DNA of 64,000 nucleotides from Anaerobacillus sp. CMMVII (lineage in GTDB: Bacteria; Bacillota; Bacilli; Bacillales; Anaerobacillaceae). The translations under genes and the position numbers were made by a program. Under the pieces are notes generated by a model. That model was not told the origin of the DNA and did not search any database. It worked only from the letters and a program-made list of their open reading frames with translations. Every line of letters starts with the position of its first letter. The first letter of the stretch is position 1. This document shows, piece by piece, positions 19,758 to 29,618 of this stretch. The stretch is taken from assembly GCF_025377685.1 (NCBI RefSeq), contig NZ_JACEHK010000016.1:124001-188000 (forward strand), given 5' to 3'.

Positions 19758-20719
19758 TTGGAAATAATTATGCTGTCACATCCTCATCAGCTAAAAAAGA
19801 GAATGTAAAAGAAACTGTCATCGCCTTAGGTTTTTTTGATGGTGTTCATTTAGGTCATCAGCAAGTGATTTCAACTGCAAAACTAAAAGCTGAGAAACTT
19901 AACATGCAATGTGCAGTAATGACTTTTAACCCACATCCTAAAGAAGTGCTACGTACAGAAACTGAAACTTTACACTACTTAAGCCCCTTGTTAGAGAAAA
20001 TTAAGCTAATTGGCGAGTTAGGGGTCGACACTCTGTACGTGGTAACATTTACGAAAGAATTTGCTAATTTAACTCCACAGCAATTTGTTGACGATTATTT
20101 AATAGGTTTAAACGTTAAGCATGTAGTTGCCGGATTTGACTACTCTTATGGTAAGTTAGGTAAGGGTACAATGGAAACACTTCCTTTTCATTCACGAAAC
20201 TTCTTTACTCAAACAACGATATCGAAAGTAGAAAAAGGTCAGGAGAAAATTAGTTCTTCTTATATCCGCAACCTTTTAGCGACGGGTGATGTTGATTCTA
20301 TTCCACAATTTCTAGGGAAGTATTATGAGGTAAAGGGAAAAGTCGTTCATGGTGAAAAACGTGGTAGGCAAATTGGCTTTCCAACAGCCAATATTGACAC
20401 TGGACGTTTTTTTCTTCCAACAACCGGAGTGTACGCAGTGTATCTCGAAGTAAAAGGCAAAATGTATGAAGGCGTTTGTAATATTGGCTACAAACCTACG
20501 TTTCACGGTGATAACAAAACGGTTAAGTCTGTTGAAATTCATTTATTTGATTTTAATGATCAAATCTATGATGAAGAAGTAAGGATTCAATGGATTAGTC
20601 GAATTAGAAGTGAACAAAAATTCGCTGCGATTCAACATCTAGTGGAACAAATTAAGCTAGATAAAGAGAAAGCAAAACAAATTTTAAAGAAATTAGCCAT
20701 GTGTTCTTGCAATTCATAG
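19758..20719 (+). CDS. ribF: Bifunctional riboflavin kinase / FAD synthetase, one frameshift
   Basis: Converts riboflavin to FMN and FMN to FAD. The probable start is TTG 19758, 5 bases after GAGGTGG. The frame breaks in an A run (19793-19798); one more A restores HQLKKENVKETVIALGFFDGVHLGHQQVI, which holds the nucleotidyltransferase GFFDGVHLGH motif. The rest is open to TAG 20717-20719. It contains VAGFDYSYGKLGKGT, SSSYIRNLL and the kinase-domain block GEKRGRQIGFPTANI. Repaired length is about 320 aa. No FMN riboswitch is visible upstream. Confidence 0.92.
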
Positions 20720-20830
20720 CAAAACAATGTATTCTTATTACTGTACGTTTGTACAAAACCTTTGCTTGGCAATTTCGACTCACCGACGTTTGCTAGGGAA
20801 TAGGGGATTATGAAAAGGAGGTGAATTAGG

Positions 20831-21100
20831 ATGGCATTAACTCAAGAGCGTAAAAATGAAATCATTGAAACGTTTAAAGTGCACGATACTGATACTGGAT
20901 CTCCAGAAGTTCAGATCGCTATCCTAACGGAGCAAATCAATACGTTAAACGGTCATTTACGTACACACAAGAAGGATCATCACTCACGTCGTGGTCTTTT
21001 GAAAATGGTTGGACAACGTCGTAACTTACTTACTTACTTACGTAATAAAGACGTTACACGTTATCGTAACCTAGTTGATAAGCTTGGCTTACGTAGATAA
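20831..21100 (+). CDS. rpsO: 30S ribosomal protein S15
   Basis: An 89-aa primary 16S rRNA-binding protein, intact: [30 protein letters not shown], then [32 protein letters not shown] 20831 follows the strong site AAAAGGAGGTGAAT. A strong intrinsic terminator follows 11 bases after the stop. The rpsO-pnp neighbourhood is widely conserved. Confidence 0.98.
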   Translation: MALTQERKNEIIETFKVHDTDTGSPEVQIAILTEQINTLNGHLRTHKKDHHSRRGLLKMVGQRRNLLTYLRNKDVTRYRNLVDKLGLRR

Positions 21101-21111
21101 TGAGAACATGA

Positions 21112-21136
21112 AAGCGGGATTCTTCCCGCTTTTTTG
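21112..21136 (+). terminator. Intrinsic terminator after rpsO
   Basis: AAGCGGGA (21112-21119) pairs with TCCCGCTT (21124-21131), followed by an unbroken T run to 21135. Confidence 0.85.
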
Positions 21137-21338
21137 TTAGATTTCTTTATTGGAAAATATTTATAATTATTCAGTATTTATTCATGAATAAAATGCTTTT
21201 GAATTTACATATTTAAGGAAATAATAGAAGTTAATGAATCATCTTATACTTTAAGATGAAGAATAGTAAAACAAACCTACGCATGAATTGGCAAGTTGTT
21301 GCCAAAATTTTAAGTAGACGAGAGGAGTACTCCTAATA

Positions 21339-23441
21339 ATGAAACATGAAACACAAAAGTTTTCAATTGATTGGGCTGGTCGTGAGTTAACGTTTGAAAT
21401 CGGTGAATTTGCGAAGCAAGCAAATGGCGCTGTTATGGTAAGATATGGAGAAACCGCTGTTCTTGCAACAGTAACAGCTTCTAAATCTCCTAAGCCGTTA
21501 AATTTCTTTCCTCTTACTGTAAACTATGAAGAACGTTTATATGCAGCTGGGAAAATCCCTGGTGGCTTTATTAAGCGGGAAGGCCGACCGAGCGAAAATG
21601 CAATCTTAACGAGTAGATTAATCGACAGACCAATTCGTCCCCTTTTCCCTGAAGGGTTTCGTAACGAAGTACAAGTTATTAGCATCGTAATGAGTATTGA
21701 TCAAAATTGTTCTCCAGAAATGGCCGCGATGGTTGGATCATCGCTAGCATTATCTATTTCTGATATTCCATTTGATGGCCCGATAGCTGGTGTAACCGTA
21801 GGTCGAATTGATGGAGATTTCATCATTAATCCGACAACAGAACAATTAGAAAAAAGTGATATTCATTTGGTTGTTGCAGGTACAAAAGATGGAATTAACA
21901 TGGTTGAGGCAGGTAGTGAAGAAGTATCTGAAGAAGTTATGTTAGAAGCTATTATGTTTGGTCATGAAGAAATTAAACGCCTGGTTGCTTTCCAAGAAGA
22001 AATTATCGCAAAACTTGGAACGATAGAAAAAACAGAAATAATTCTTCATAAAGTAGATGCAGAACTAGAGGCTTCAGTTCGTGAATTTGCAGACCTTGAG
22101 TTAAGACAAGCGGTTCAAGTTACAGAGAAACACGCAAGGCAAGCTGCTATTGATGCTGTCATGGAAAAAGCAGTTGCGCATTTCGAAGAAACTGAAGATC
22201 TTGATTTAGGTGAAGTAAAAGAAGTTCTTCATATAATCGTTAAAGAAGAAGTAAGACGTTTAATTACAAAAGAAAAAGTACGTCCAGATGGACGAGCTAA
22301 GGATGAAATTCGTCCGCTTACTTCAAAAGTTGATATTTTACCTAGAACACATGGTTCTGGTTTGTTTACGAGAGGACAAACACAAGCATTAAGTATTTGT
22401 ACTCTTGGGGCATTAGGTGATGTTCAGATTCTTGATGGATTAGGAATTGAAGAATCAAAACGATTCATGCACCATTATAATTTCCCATTATTCAGTGTAG
22501 GTGAAACAGGTCCGATTCGTGGACCAGGCCGAAGAGAAATTGGTCATGGAGCACTTGGTGAGCGTGCATTAGAGCCAATTATTCCATCCGAAAAAACGTT
22601 TCCATACACGATTCGATTAGTATCAGAAGTGTTAGAATCAAACGGTTCTACATCTCAAGCGAGTATTTGTGCTAGTACGCTTGCAATGATGGCTGCAGGT
22701 GTGCCAATTAAAGCACCAGTTGCTGGTATAGCAATGGGTCTTATTGCTGAAGGCGAAGACTATACAGTACTAACTGATATTCAAGGTATGGAAGACCACC
22801 TTGGTGACATGGACTTTAAAGTCGCAGGTACGAAAGACGGGATAACTGCTTTACAAATGGACATTAAAATTTCTGGTATTAATCGCGCTATCTTAGAAGA
22901 AGCGTTAGAGCAAGCTAGACAAGGTCGATTGCATATCCTAGATAATATGCTTTCAGCTATTAGTGAGCCTAAAACTGAACTTTCTGAATACGCACCGAAA
23001 ATCTTAATGCTATCAATTAACCCAGATAAAATTCGTGATGTTATTGGCCCGAGTGGTAAAGTTATTAATAAGATTATCGAAGAAACTGGTGTTAAAATTG
23101 ATATCGAACAAGATGGTACGGTCTTTATCGCATCAACTAACCAAGAAATGAATGCAAGAGCGAAACAGATTATTGAAGACATTGTTCGAGAAGTTGAGGT
23201 TGGTCAAACTTACCTTGGTACAGTTAAGCGTATCGAAAAATTTGGTGCATTTGTAGAGATCTTTAAAGGCAAAGATGGCCTTGTTCATATCTCGCAATTA
23301 GCTGAAGAGCGTGTGAATAAAGTTGAAGATGTTGTGGCAATTGGAGACGAAATCTTAGTTAAAGTTACTGAGGTTGATAACCAAGGTCGAGTGAATTTAT
23401 CCCATAAAGCGGTTCTAAAAGAACAAAAGCAAGAAAATTAA
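21339..23441 (+). CDS. pnp: Polyribonucleotide nucleotidyltransferase (PNPase)
   Basis: 3'-5' phosphorolytic exoribonuclease of the RNA degradosome-like network with RNase Y and RNase J, also encoded here. The 700-aa product has two RNase PH domains (first with [30 protein letters not shown], second with [14 protein letters not shown] and [22 protein letters not shown]), a KH domain ([18 protein letters not shown]) and an S1 domain ([17 protein letters not shown]). ATG 21339 follows GAGAGGAGTA. The sequence is intact and full length. Confidence 0.98.
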   Translation: MKHETQKFSIDWAGRELTFEIGEFAKQANGAVMVRYGETAVLATVTASKSPKPLNFFPLTVNYEERLYAAGKIPGGFIKREGRPSENAILTSRLIDRPIRPLFPEGFRNEVQVISIVMSIDQNCSPEMAAMVGSSLALSISDIPFDGPIAGVTVGRIDGDFIINPTTEQLEKSDIHLVVAGTKDGINMVEAGSEEVSEEVMLEAIMFGHEEIKRLVAFQEEIIAKLGTIEKTEIILHKVDAELEASVREFADLELRQAVQVTEKHARQAAIDAVMEKAVAHFEETEDLDLGEVKEVLHIIVKEEVRRLITKEKVRPDGRAKDEIRPLTSKVDILPRTHGSGLFTRGQTQALSICTLGALGDVQILDGLGIEESKRFMHHYNFPLFSVGETGPIRGPGRREIGHGALGERALEPIIPSEKTFPYTIRLVSEVLESNGSTSQASICASTLAMMAAGVPIKAPVAGIAMGLIAEGEDYTVLTDIQGMEDHLGDMDFKVAGTKDGITALQMDIKISGINRAILEEALEQARQGRLHILDNMLSAISEPKTELSEYAPKILMLSINPDKIRDVIGPSGKVINKIIEETGVKIDIEQDGTVFIASTNQEMNARAKQIIEDIVREVEVGQTYLGTVKRIEKFGAFVEIFKGKDGLVHISQLAEERVNKVEDVVAIGDEILVKVTEVDNQGRVNLSHKAVLKEQKQEN

Positions 23442-23444
23442 AAG

Positions 23445-23476
23445 GAGAGGCTGGGGCTAACCAGTCTCTTTTTTTC
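23445..23476 (+). terminator. Intrinsic terminator after pnp
   Basis: GAGAGGCTGG (23445-23454) pairs with CCAGTCTCTT (23461-23470, one G-U pair), followed by a T run to 23475. Confidence 0.8.
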
Positions 23477-23483
23477 TAGTTTT

Positions 23484-23582
23484 TGAGTGAAGAGGGTTGA
23501 GTGTTGAGTTTTTTCAAGTGCTTGCGTCGAAGCCTACCTTACATAACTAAATCTCAAAACTCAAAACTCATAACTCTACACT
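23484..23582. repeat. CAAAACT-type inverted repeat, copy A
   Basis: A left arm rich in GTTGAGTGTTGAGTTTT (about 23495-23513) faces a right arm of repeated CAAAACT units (about 23553-23570), around a core with GCTTGCGTCGAAGCCTACCTT. A similar element lies at 56958-57052 downstream of korB. It is non-coding and follows the pnp terminator directly. Confidence 0.65.
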
Positions 23583-23640
23583 GAATTTGTTCTACCTCGT
23601 CCAACTTGTGCATAATTTTTAGTACAAGGGGGGACAGTTA

Positions 23641-24627
23641 ATGTTGAAGAAGTTTATTTTACATGTATGCACTTTTTTTATTATAATTGTTTTATCTATC
23701 GGTACAATTCAAAATCCATATACTACTAATTATTTAGAGGATATTAAAAGGGAGAGTATTGCTGTTACTACCTTCGATGATCCTCTTTTTATAGAACTTA
23801 AACAATATGCAAAAGAGCATAACAAACCGCCGATCAATGCAGTAGTGGATAGAGTATGGAAAGCGGTACCTGGCCTTAATGGTCTTGAGGTTGATATCGA
23901 AGCATCCTATGAGAAAGTGCGTAAAGATGGGAAAATTTTAGAAAATAAGGTAGTATATAAACAAGTGCCGCCGGAAGTTCATTTACATGACCTTCCACCT
24001 TCACCGATTTATCGTGGTAACCCTGAAAAACAAATGGTTACATTTCTTGTAAATGTCGCGTGGGGAAATGAATATTTGCCGTCGATGCTAAAAATAATGA
24101 AAGCACATAACGTAAAATCAACCTTTTTTCTTGATGGATCTTGGACAAAGAAAAATCCAACCTTGGCGAAAATGATTATTGATGAAGGACATGAAATTGG
24201 TAATCATGCTTATTCTCATCCTGATATGAAAAAACTATCTAATTCGAGTATTACTGAAGAAATTAGAAAAACAAATGAAGTCATTAAAGCTACTTTAGAT
24301 GTCACACCTACATGGTTTGCGCCACCTAGTGGAAGCTATCGACAGGATGTTGTTGATATTGCGAGAAGTATGGATATGTATACAATCCTCTGGACGGTTG
24401 ATACAGTAGATTGGCGAAATCCGGAGCCTACAGCTATGGCTGGTCGTGTTCTACAAAAGGTAGAGCCAGGGGCGATGATTTTAATGCATCCAACAGCAAG
24501 TAGCGTTGGAGGATTAGAACAGCTTATAACTGGCTTAAAGGCTAAGGGGTATCAAATTAACACTGTTACGAATCTTCTTAGCGAGGAGAGAACGAGTGTT
24601 CCAAGTGAAACTCTAGAGTCATATTGA
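23641..24627 (+). CDS. ylxY: Polysaccharide deacetylase-like protein YlxY
   Basis: A 328-aa secreted or membrane-anchored protein. Residues 1-25 form a basic start followed by a hydrophobic segment (FILHVCTFFIIIVLSIG). The NodB-like domain starts near residue 134 and keeps KSTFFLDGSW, the HxxxH metal motif GHEIGNHAYSHPDMKKL, WFAPPSGSYR, and MILMHPT. The first family motif, normally TFDDGP with two catalytic or metal aspartates, is VTFLVNVAWGNEY here, so classic deacetylase activity is doubtful. ATG 23641 follows GGGGGGAC. It sits between pnp and mlpA as in B. subtilis. Confidence 0.9.
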   Translation: MLKKFILHVCTFFIIIVLSIGTIQNPYTTNYLEDIKRESIAVTTFDDPLFIELKQYAKEHNKPPINAVVDRVWKAVPGLNGLEVDIEASYEKVRKDGKILENKVVYKQVPPEVHLHDLPPSPIYRGNPEKQMVTFLVNVAWGNEYLPSMLKIMKAHNVKSTFFLDGSWTKKNPTLAKMIIDEGHEIGNHAYSHPDMKKLSNSSITEEIRKTNEVIKATLDVTPTWFAPPSGSYRQDVVDIARSMDMYTILWTVDTVDWRNPEPTAMAGRVLQKVEPGAMILMHPTASSVGGLEQLITGLKAKGYQINTVTNLLSEERTSVPSETLESY

Positions 24628-24647
24628 ACAATTAGGAGGAAATTAGA

Positions 24648-25885
24648 TTGATACAAAAGTTCGAAACTCCCAACGGTCTTAGAATCGTGTTAGAGAAAAT
24701 CCCTACGGTAAGATCTGTTTCTATCGGAATTTGGATCGGAACAGGCTCTCGCTTTGAGACTGCAGAAGTAAACGGGGTCTCACATTTTTAGAGCATATGT
24801 TTTTTAAAGGTACAAAAAAGCGTTCTGCACAAGAAATTGCAGAAGCCTTTGATGGAATCGGTGGTCAGGTAAATGCGTTTACATCTAAAGAGTACACATG
24901 TTACTATGCTAAGGTTTTGGATGATCATGCCGAGATCGCTCTTGACGTCTTATCAGATATGTTTTTTCACTCCCTATTCGAATCAAAAGAGTTAGAAAAA
25001 GAAAAAAATGTTGTTTCTGAAGAAATTAAAATGTATGAAGATGCTCCTGATGATATTGTTCATGATTTGTTAGCTCAAGCAAGCTACGGATCTCATTCTT
25101 TAGGATATCCAATTTTAGGAACTCAAGAAACGTTGAATTCATTCTCTGAGAAAACGTTAAGAGATTATATGAATGATCAGTATACTGCCGAAAATGTAGT
25201 AATATCCGTAGCTGGTAATGTTGATGAAGAATTTGTCAAACAAATAGAGGCAATCTTTAAAGATGTTAAAAAGAGTGAAACAAAGCGTGAATATATTGCT
25301 CCTACATTTTTAGCTGAAAAAATGGTTCGTAAAAAAGAAACAGAGCAAGCACATCTGTGTTTAGGTTTTAATGGCCTTGCTATTGGCCACGAAGATATAT
25401 ATAGTCTTGTTCTTCTCAATAATATTTTAGGTGGAAGTATGAGCAGTCGCTTATTCCAAGATGTTAGGGAAAAGAAAGGGCTTGCTTATTCCGTCTTTTC
25501 CTATCACTCTTCGTATCACGATAATGGGATGTTAACTGTGTATAGTGGAACGGCCCCTCATCAACTTGATGAACTATACGAAACGATTATGGCAACACTT
25601 AATAGTATTTCTAAGCAGGGAATTACTGAAAAAGAGTTAACAAAAGGGAAAGAGCAATTAAAAGGTAACTTAATGTTAAGTTTGGAAAGTACGAACAGTC
25701 GAATGAGTCGAAATGGAAAAAATGAACTGCTTTTAAAACGTCATCGTTCTTTAGATGAAATGATTGAGGAGATCAATAGCGTTTCGATTTCTAATGTTAA
25801 TAAATTAAGTTCAGAACTGTTTAGTCATCCGTTTTCAATCGCCTTAATTAGTCCACAAGGACAACTTCTTAGTAGCATGAAATAA
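24648..25885 (+). CDS. mlpA: M16-family zinc protease MlpA, one frameshift
   Basis: Peptidase of the processing-protease (M16) family. TTG 24648 follows TAGGAGGAAA and gives MIQKFETPNGLRIVLEKIPTV. The frame breaks in a T run (24785-24789), exactly inside the zinc site; one more T restores NGVSHFLEHMFFKGT, the inverted HxxEH motif. The rest is open to TAA 25883-25885 and includes EKNVVSEEIKMYEDAPDD with the third zinc-ligand glutamate and YSVFSYHSSYHDNGMLTVY. Repaired length is 412 aa, normal for the family. Confidence 0.92.
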
Positions 25886-25892
25886 AATTCTC

Positions 25893-25926
25893 AAAAAATA
25901 CCGACTCTTGTTGGTATTTTTTTTTA
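25893..25926 (+). terminator. Intrinsic terminator after mlpA
   Basis: AAATACCGAC (to 25905) pairs with GTTGGTATTT (from 25910), followed by a long T run. Confidence 0.85.
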
Positions 25927-26028
25927 TTGTCCACATAAAAATGAAGTAGTTAGAGCTATATCCTCAAACTAGCTCCGCGGTGTGAATAGTTCAAATTAAT
26001 CTAAGCTATGAATTAAGGGGGGACGTAC

Positions 26029-26268
26029 GTGAGATTAAGTGAAATTAGCGGCAAAGAAATCATCGATTATGATAAAGGCGAACGGCTAGGTATGTTAGGT
26101 CAGACAGACCTTGTTATTGATGAAGAGACAGGGAAAATCGAATCGTTTATTATACCCTCGATGAAATGGTTTGGTTTAGGAAAGAAAGAAAAAGAAGTAA
26201 CTGTTTATTGGCGTCAAATCATTAAAATCGGTGCAGATATGATTATTATCGATGTTGATAAGGAATAA
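26029..26268 (+). CDS. ymxH: YlmC/YmxH-family PRC-barrel protein
   Basis: A 79-aa PRC-barrel-like protein of the YlmC/YmxH family. It reads LSEISGKEIIDYDKGERLGMLGQTDLVIDEETGKIES, then PSMKWFGLGKKEKEVTVYWRQIIKIGADMIIID. GTG 26029 is preceded by AGGGGGGAC. It lies just upstream of dpaA as in B. subtilis; paralogues are sporulation-associated, but the biochemical role is unknown. A hairpin terminator separates it from dpaA. Confidence 0.9.
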   Translation: MRLSEISGKEIIDYDKGERLGMLGQTDLVIDEETGKIESFIIPSMKWFGLGKKEKEVTVYWRQIIKIGADMIIIDVDKE

Positions 26269-26330
26269 CGCTGTACTTTAACTGAATACGTTACGTCTAG
26301 GTGTTTGAAATTGAACCTTGAGGGACAGTA

Positions 26331-26358
26331 AAAGTCATGCATGATGCATGACTTTTTC
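26331..26358 (+). terminator. Intrinsic terminator after ymxH
   Basis: AAAGTCATGC (26331-26340) pairs with GCATGACTTT (26346-26355), followed by TTCTTTT. Confidence 0.8.
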
Positions 26359-26427
26359 TTTTGTAAAAGGCCCTGTAAACTTTGTGGCTTTTAGTAAAAG
26401 AGCGATTTATTAAAAGAGGCAATTGTC

Positions 26428-26456
26428 ACCGATTAGTTCATTTATACATAATATGA
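26428..26456 (+). promoter_or_regulatory. Possible sigma-K-type promoter upstream of dpaA
   Basis: AC at 26428-26429 and CATAATATGA at 26447-26456, separated by 17 bases, fit the mother-cell sigma-K pattern (AC, then CATAnnnTA) except at the last two positions. In B. subtilis the spoVF operon is sigma-K controlled, which is why I looked here. The match is short and weak. Confidence 0.35.
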
Positions 26457-26529
26457 TTTTGAAATTAATAAGGAGTATTCCCCTGTGTAACGTTTTACAA
26501 CGAAACAACAGTGAGAAAGGGGAGGAACA

Positions 26530-27432
26530 ATGTTAACAGGGAAACATGTTGCAGTTATTGGTGGAGATGCAAGACAACTTGAAGTAATCCGCAAACTTAT
26601 AGAGCTTGATGCAAAAATATCATTAATCGGCTTTGACCAACTAGACGAAGGGTTTGTTGGGGCTACTAAAGTTCAGCTTAGTCAGGTTGATTTTAGTACG
26701 ATAGAAGCAATTGTGTTACCGGTCAGTGGAACAAGTTCAGAAGGCGAAATTGAAACCATTTTTTCTAATGAAAAAATTATCTTAAACGAAAACCACCTAA
26801 AAGCAACTCCAAAGCATTGTACAGTATTTTCAGGAATTAGTAATGAATATCTAAAAACGATCGTGCAAGCTGCCAAGCGAAAGCTGGTTGAATTATTTGA
26901 ACGAGATGATGTAGCGATCTATAATTCTATTCCAACTATGGAAGGAACGCTAATGATGGTCATACAAAACACAGATATAACCATTCATCGTTCTAATATC
27001 GTAATTTTAGGTTTTGGTAGAGTGGGGATGTCAGTGGCGAGAGCTTTTCATGCCCTTGGTGCCAATGTAAAAGTAGCGGCACGTGAAAATCACCTACTAG
27101 CCCGAGTTTATGAAATGGGATTTCAACCGATTGAGTTGGATCAGCTAGCGAACGAAGTTTCAAATACTGATGTTTGTATTAATACGATTCCAGCTAGAGT
27201 ACTAACTGCTACGGTATTGGCAAAAATGCCTACTCGTTGCCTAATTATTGACTTGGCTTCAAAACCAGGTGGTACAGATTTTCGTTATGCAGAAAAAAGG
27301 GGAATAAAAGCAATGCTTGCTCCCGGATTACCTGGGATTGTTGCCCCGAAAACAGCAGGGCAAATTATCGCAAATGTTCTTTCCAAATTGCTGCTAGAAG
27401 AACAAAACAACATTGAGGAGGAACAATCATGA
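26530..27432 (+). CDS. dpaA: Dipicolinate synthase subunit A (SpoVFA)
   Basis: With DpaB it oxidises the product of DapA to dipicolinic acid, the main spore-core solute, in the mother cell late in sporulation. The 300-aa product starts MLTGKHVAVIGGDARQLEVIRKLIELDA and has a second Rossmann-type motif, VILGFGRVGMSVARAFHALGA, near residue 158. ATG 26530 follows AAAGGGGAGG. The stop overlaps the dpaB start (ATGA), so subunits are coupled. dapA, its substrate supplier, is about 3.5 kb downstream. Confidence 0.96.
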   Translation: MLTGKHVAVIGGDARQLEVIRKLIELDAKISLIGFDQLDEGFVGATKVQLSQVDFSTIEAIVLPVSGTSSEGEIETIFSNEKIILNENHLKATPKHCTVFSGISNEYLKTIVQAAKRKLVELFERDDVAIYNSIPTMEGTLMMVIQNTDITIHRSNIVILGFGRVGMSVARAFHALGANVKVAARENHLLARVYEMGFQPIELDQLANEVSNTDVCINTIPARVLTATVLAKMPTRCLIIDLASKPGGTDFRYAEKRGIKAMLAPGLPGIVAPKTAGQIIANVLSKLLLEEQNNIEEEQS

Positions 27433-28022
27433 AATTAAAAGGTAAACATATTGGATTTGGCTTAACAGGTTCCCACTGTACGTATAGTGCTGTTTTGCCT
27501 GAAATGAAAAGATTGGTTGATGCAGGCGCAAAAGTTACTCCATTTGTCACTCATACGGTCAAATCAACAGATACCAAATTCGGTGAAAGTGATGATTGGT
27601 TACGACAAATAAAGGAAATCACAAGTGAGGAAATTGTCGATTCAATTGTGAAGGCTGAACCATTTGGACCAAAGACTCCATTAGATTGTATGGTGATTGC
27701 CCCACTTACAGGTAACTCAGCTAGTAAATTTGCCAATGCATTGACTGATTCGCCTGTATTAATGGCTGCTAAAGCGACATTGCGAAACTTAAACCCAGTA
27801 GTTTTGGGTATTAGTACGAACGATGCTTTAGGCTTGAACGGGATGAATATTATGAAGTTAATGGCAACAAAAAACATTTACTTCATCCCTTATGGGCAAG
27901 ACGATCCATTCAAAAAGCCAAACTCACTTGTGGCGAGAATGAGTGCGCTACAAGACACTGTCGAGGCGGCGATTGAAGGTAAGCAGTTTCAGCCTGTTCT
28001 AGTTGAACGATATAAAGATTAA
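27429..28022 (+). CDS. dpaB: Dipicolinate synthase subunit B (SpoVFB, flavoprotein)
   Basis: A 197-aa flavoprotein of the HFCD fold, starting LKGKHIGFGLTGSHCTYSAVLPEMKRLVD, with IAPLTGNSASKFANALTDSPVLMAAKATLRN and PVVLGISTNDALGLNGMNI. ATG 27429 overlaps the dpaA stop and has GAGGAGG just before. It works with DpaA in the mother cell to make dipicolinate. Intact. Confidence 0.96.
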   Translation: MKLKGKHIGFGLTGSHCTYSAVLPEMKRLVDAGAKVTPFVTHTVKSTDTKFGESDDWLRQIKEITSEEIVDSIVKAEPFGPKTPLDCMVIAPLTGNSASKFANALTDSPVLMAAKATLRNLNPVVLGISTNDALGLNGMNIMKLMATKNIYFIPYGQDDPFKKPNSLVARMSALQDTVEAAIEGKQFQPVLVERYKD

Positions 28023-28372
28023 TCTTTCTCGCTACGAGAAACACAAGCCGTTTTCAATTGCCTTAGATTGTGATAAGATATTATCCATATGTATGGATAT
28101 TTCATAAATAAAAACTTACGATTGTTAGCAGGTCATTGAATGTTTTATGAAAATTATTACTCGTAATTTACGAGTCTTAGAGACTTTGACGTGGCCCACA
28201 GGATGTGGGCGCTATGCGTCGAAGGGCTTTAATAATTAAATAAAACTAGCCAACTCTATACGAGAAATGGTAACAATCTATATACTATCTATTACTTTAT
28301 TAGATGATAGTATAAGAAAATTTAGGCAGAAGAAATGTCTAAATTTTTAAATATAAGGAGGGAATTTTCACA
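28023..28372. other. Non-coding interval dpaB-asd
   Basis: 350 bases without a gene. Two small hairpins are visible: GCCCACA/TGTGGGC around a 4-base loop near 28194-28210, and ATACTATCT/AGATGATAGTAT near 28282-28313. No L-box (lysine riboswitch) consensus was found. I could not settle on a promoter for asd. Confidence 0.5.
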
Positions 28373-29422
28373 ATGGCAATGGAAACAGGATTTCATGTAG
28401 CGGTAGTTGGTGCAACAGGTGCAGTTGGAAAACAAATGCTTAAAACATTAGAGGAACGTAATTTCCCAATTTCGAAGCTTACATTACTATCATCTAAACG
28501 TTCTGCAGGAAAAACAGTAACTTTTAAAGGTGAAGAAGTAGTTATTCAAGAAGCTACTCCTGGGAGCTTTGAAGGAGTTCAGTTGGCTTTATTTAGTGCT
28601 GGCGGTTCTGTATCAAAAGCATTAGCACCAGAAGCTGTAAAAAGAGGGGCTATTGTTGTTGATAATACAAGTGCATTTAGAATGGACTCTAATATACCGT
28701 TAGTTGTACCGGAAGTAAATGAAGAGGATTTACACAAACATAATGGAATTATTGCTAACCCTAACTGTTCAACAATTCAAATGGTAGTGGCATTAGAGCC
28801 AATTCGTAAAAAATATGGACTTAAAAAAGTAATAGTTTCTACTTATCAAGCAGTAAGTGGAGCAGGTGCAAATGCGATTAAAGAAATGAAGGATCAAACA
28901 GCTGCGATACTAGCTGGCGAGGAATTTACACCTGAAATCTTACCTTGTGGTTCAGATGAAAAACACTATCAAATTGCCTTTAATGCAATTCCACAAATAG
29001 ATAAATTTCAAGAAAATGGCTATACATTTGAAGAAATGAAGATGATTAACGAAACAAAGAAGATTATGCATTTACCAGAGTTGCAAGTCGCAGCAACTTG
29101 CGTCCGTATCCCAGTTGAAACAGGCCACTCGGAGTCTGTTTACTTTGAGACAGAGTCAGTTGGCTTAACTGTAACAGAAATGAAAACAATGTTATCTGAG
29201 GCACCAGGTATTATCTTAGAAGACGATATTAGTCAGCAACTTTATCCAATGGCTGTTAATTCGGTAAATAAAAATGATGTATTTGTAGGTAGAATACGTC
29301 AAGATTTAGATAATAATACTGGTTTCCATATGTGGGTTGTTTCTGATAATTTATTAAAAGGCGCAGCCTGGAATTCAGTACAAATCTCAGAAAGCTTAGT
29401 GAAGTTGGGATTATTAAAATAA
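28373..29422 (+). CDS. asd: Aspartate-semialdehyde dehydrogenase
   Basis: Reduces aspartyl phosphate to aspartate semialdehyde, the branch point for lysine, diaminopimelate, threonine and methionine. The 349-aa product has the NADP motif [15 protein letters not shown] at the N-terminus, the catalytic cysteine in [15 protein letters not shown] (about residue 132), and the active-site [13 protein letters not shown] block. ATG 28373 follows AAGGAGGGAA. It starts the asd-dapG-dapA set and supplies both cell wall and dipicolinate. Confidence 0.97.
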   Translation: MAMETGFHVAVVGATGAVGKQMLKTLEERNFPISKLTLLSSKRSAGKTVTFKGEEVVIQEATPGSFEGVQLALFSAGGSVSKALAPEAVKRGAIVVDNTSAFRMDSNIPLVVPEVNEEDLHKHNGIIANPNCSTIQMVVALEPIRKKYGLKKVIVSTYQAVSGAGANAIKEMKDQTAAILAGEEFTPEILPCGSDEKHYQIAFNAIPQIDKFQENGYTFEEMKMINETKKIMHLPELQVAATCVRIPVETGHSESVYFETESVGLTVTEMKTMLSEAPGIILEDDISQQLYPMAVNSVNKNDVFVGRIRQDLDNNTGFHMWVVSDNLLKGAAWNSVQISESLVKLGLLK

Positions 29423-29432
29423 TAGGATGAAA

Positions 29433-29519
29433 GGCTGACATGAAAAGTGCGTAGGTAGCCCAGAAGTAAAAAGATAAACGCTTGTTTATCTTTCGGAGCT
29501 AGGTTCTTTTTTGTCAGCC
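29433..29519 (+). repeat. Long inverted repeat after asd
   Basis: AGGCTGAC (from about 29434) pairs with GTCAGCCT (ending about 29519), enclosing a second perfect stem, AAAGATAAAC / GTTTATCTTT, near 29470-29492. Outer arms of AGGCTGNC/GNCAGCCT type recur after spoVS (53486-53597) and korB (56931-56955), so this looks like a common 3'-end structure. Confidence 0.65.
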
Positions 29520-29527
29520 TATTCCTT

Positions 29528-29552
29528 AGCTCTAGAAATCTAGAGCTTTTTA
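29528..29552 (+). terminator. Intrinsic terminator upstream of dapG
   Basis: AGCTCTAGA (29528-29536) pairs with TCTAGAGCT (29539-29547), followed by TTTTT. Confidence 0.75.
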
Positions 29553-29618
29553 AGGGTAACCAGAAAAAACAATATTCATGAAAAATTGACTATATAGGTG
29601 TATAAAAAGAGGTGTGGT

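Noticed and set aside
28023-28372. Lysine (L-box) riboswitch before asd
   Set aside because: The conserved L-box blocks are not visible; only two short hairpins are present.
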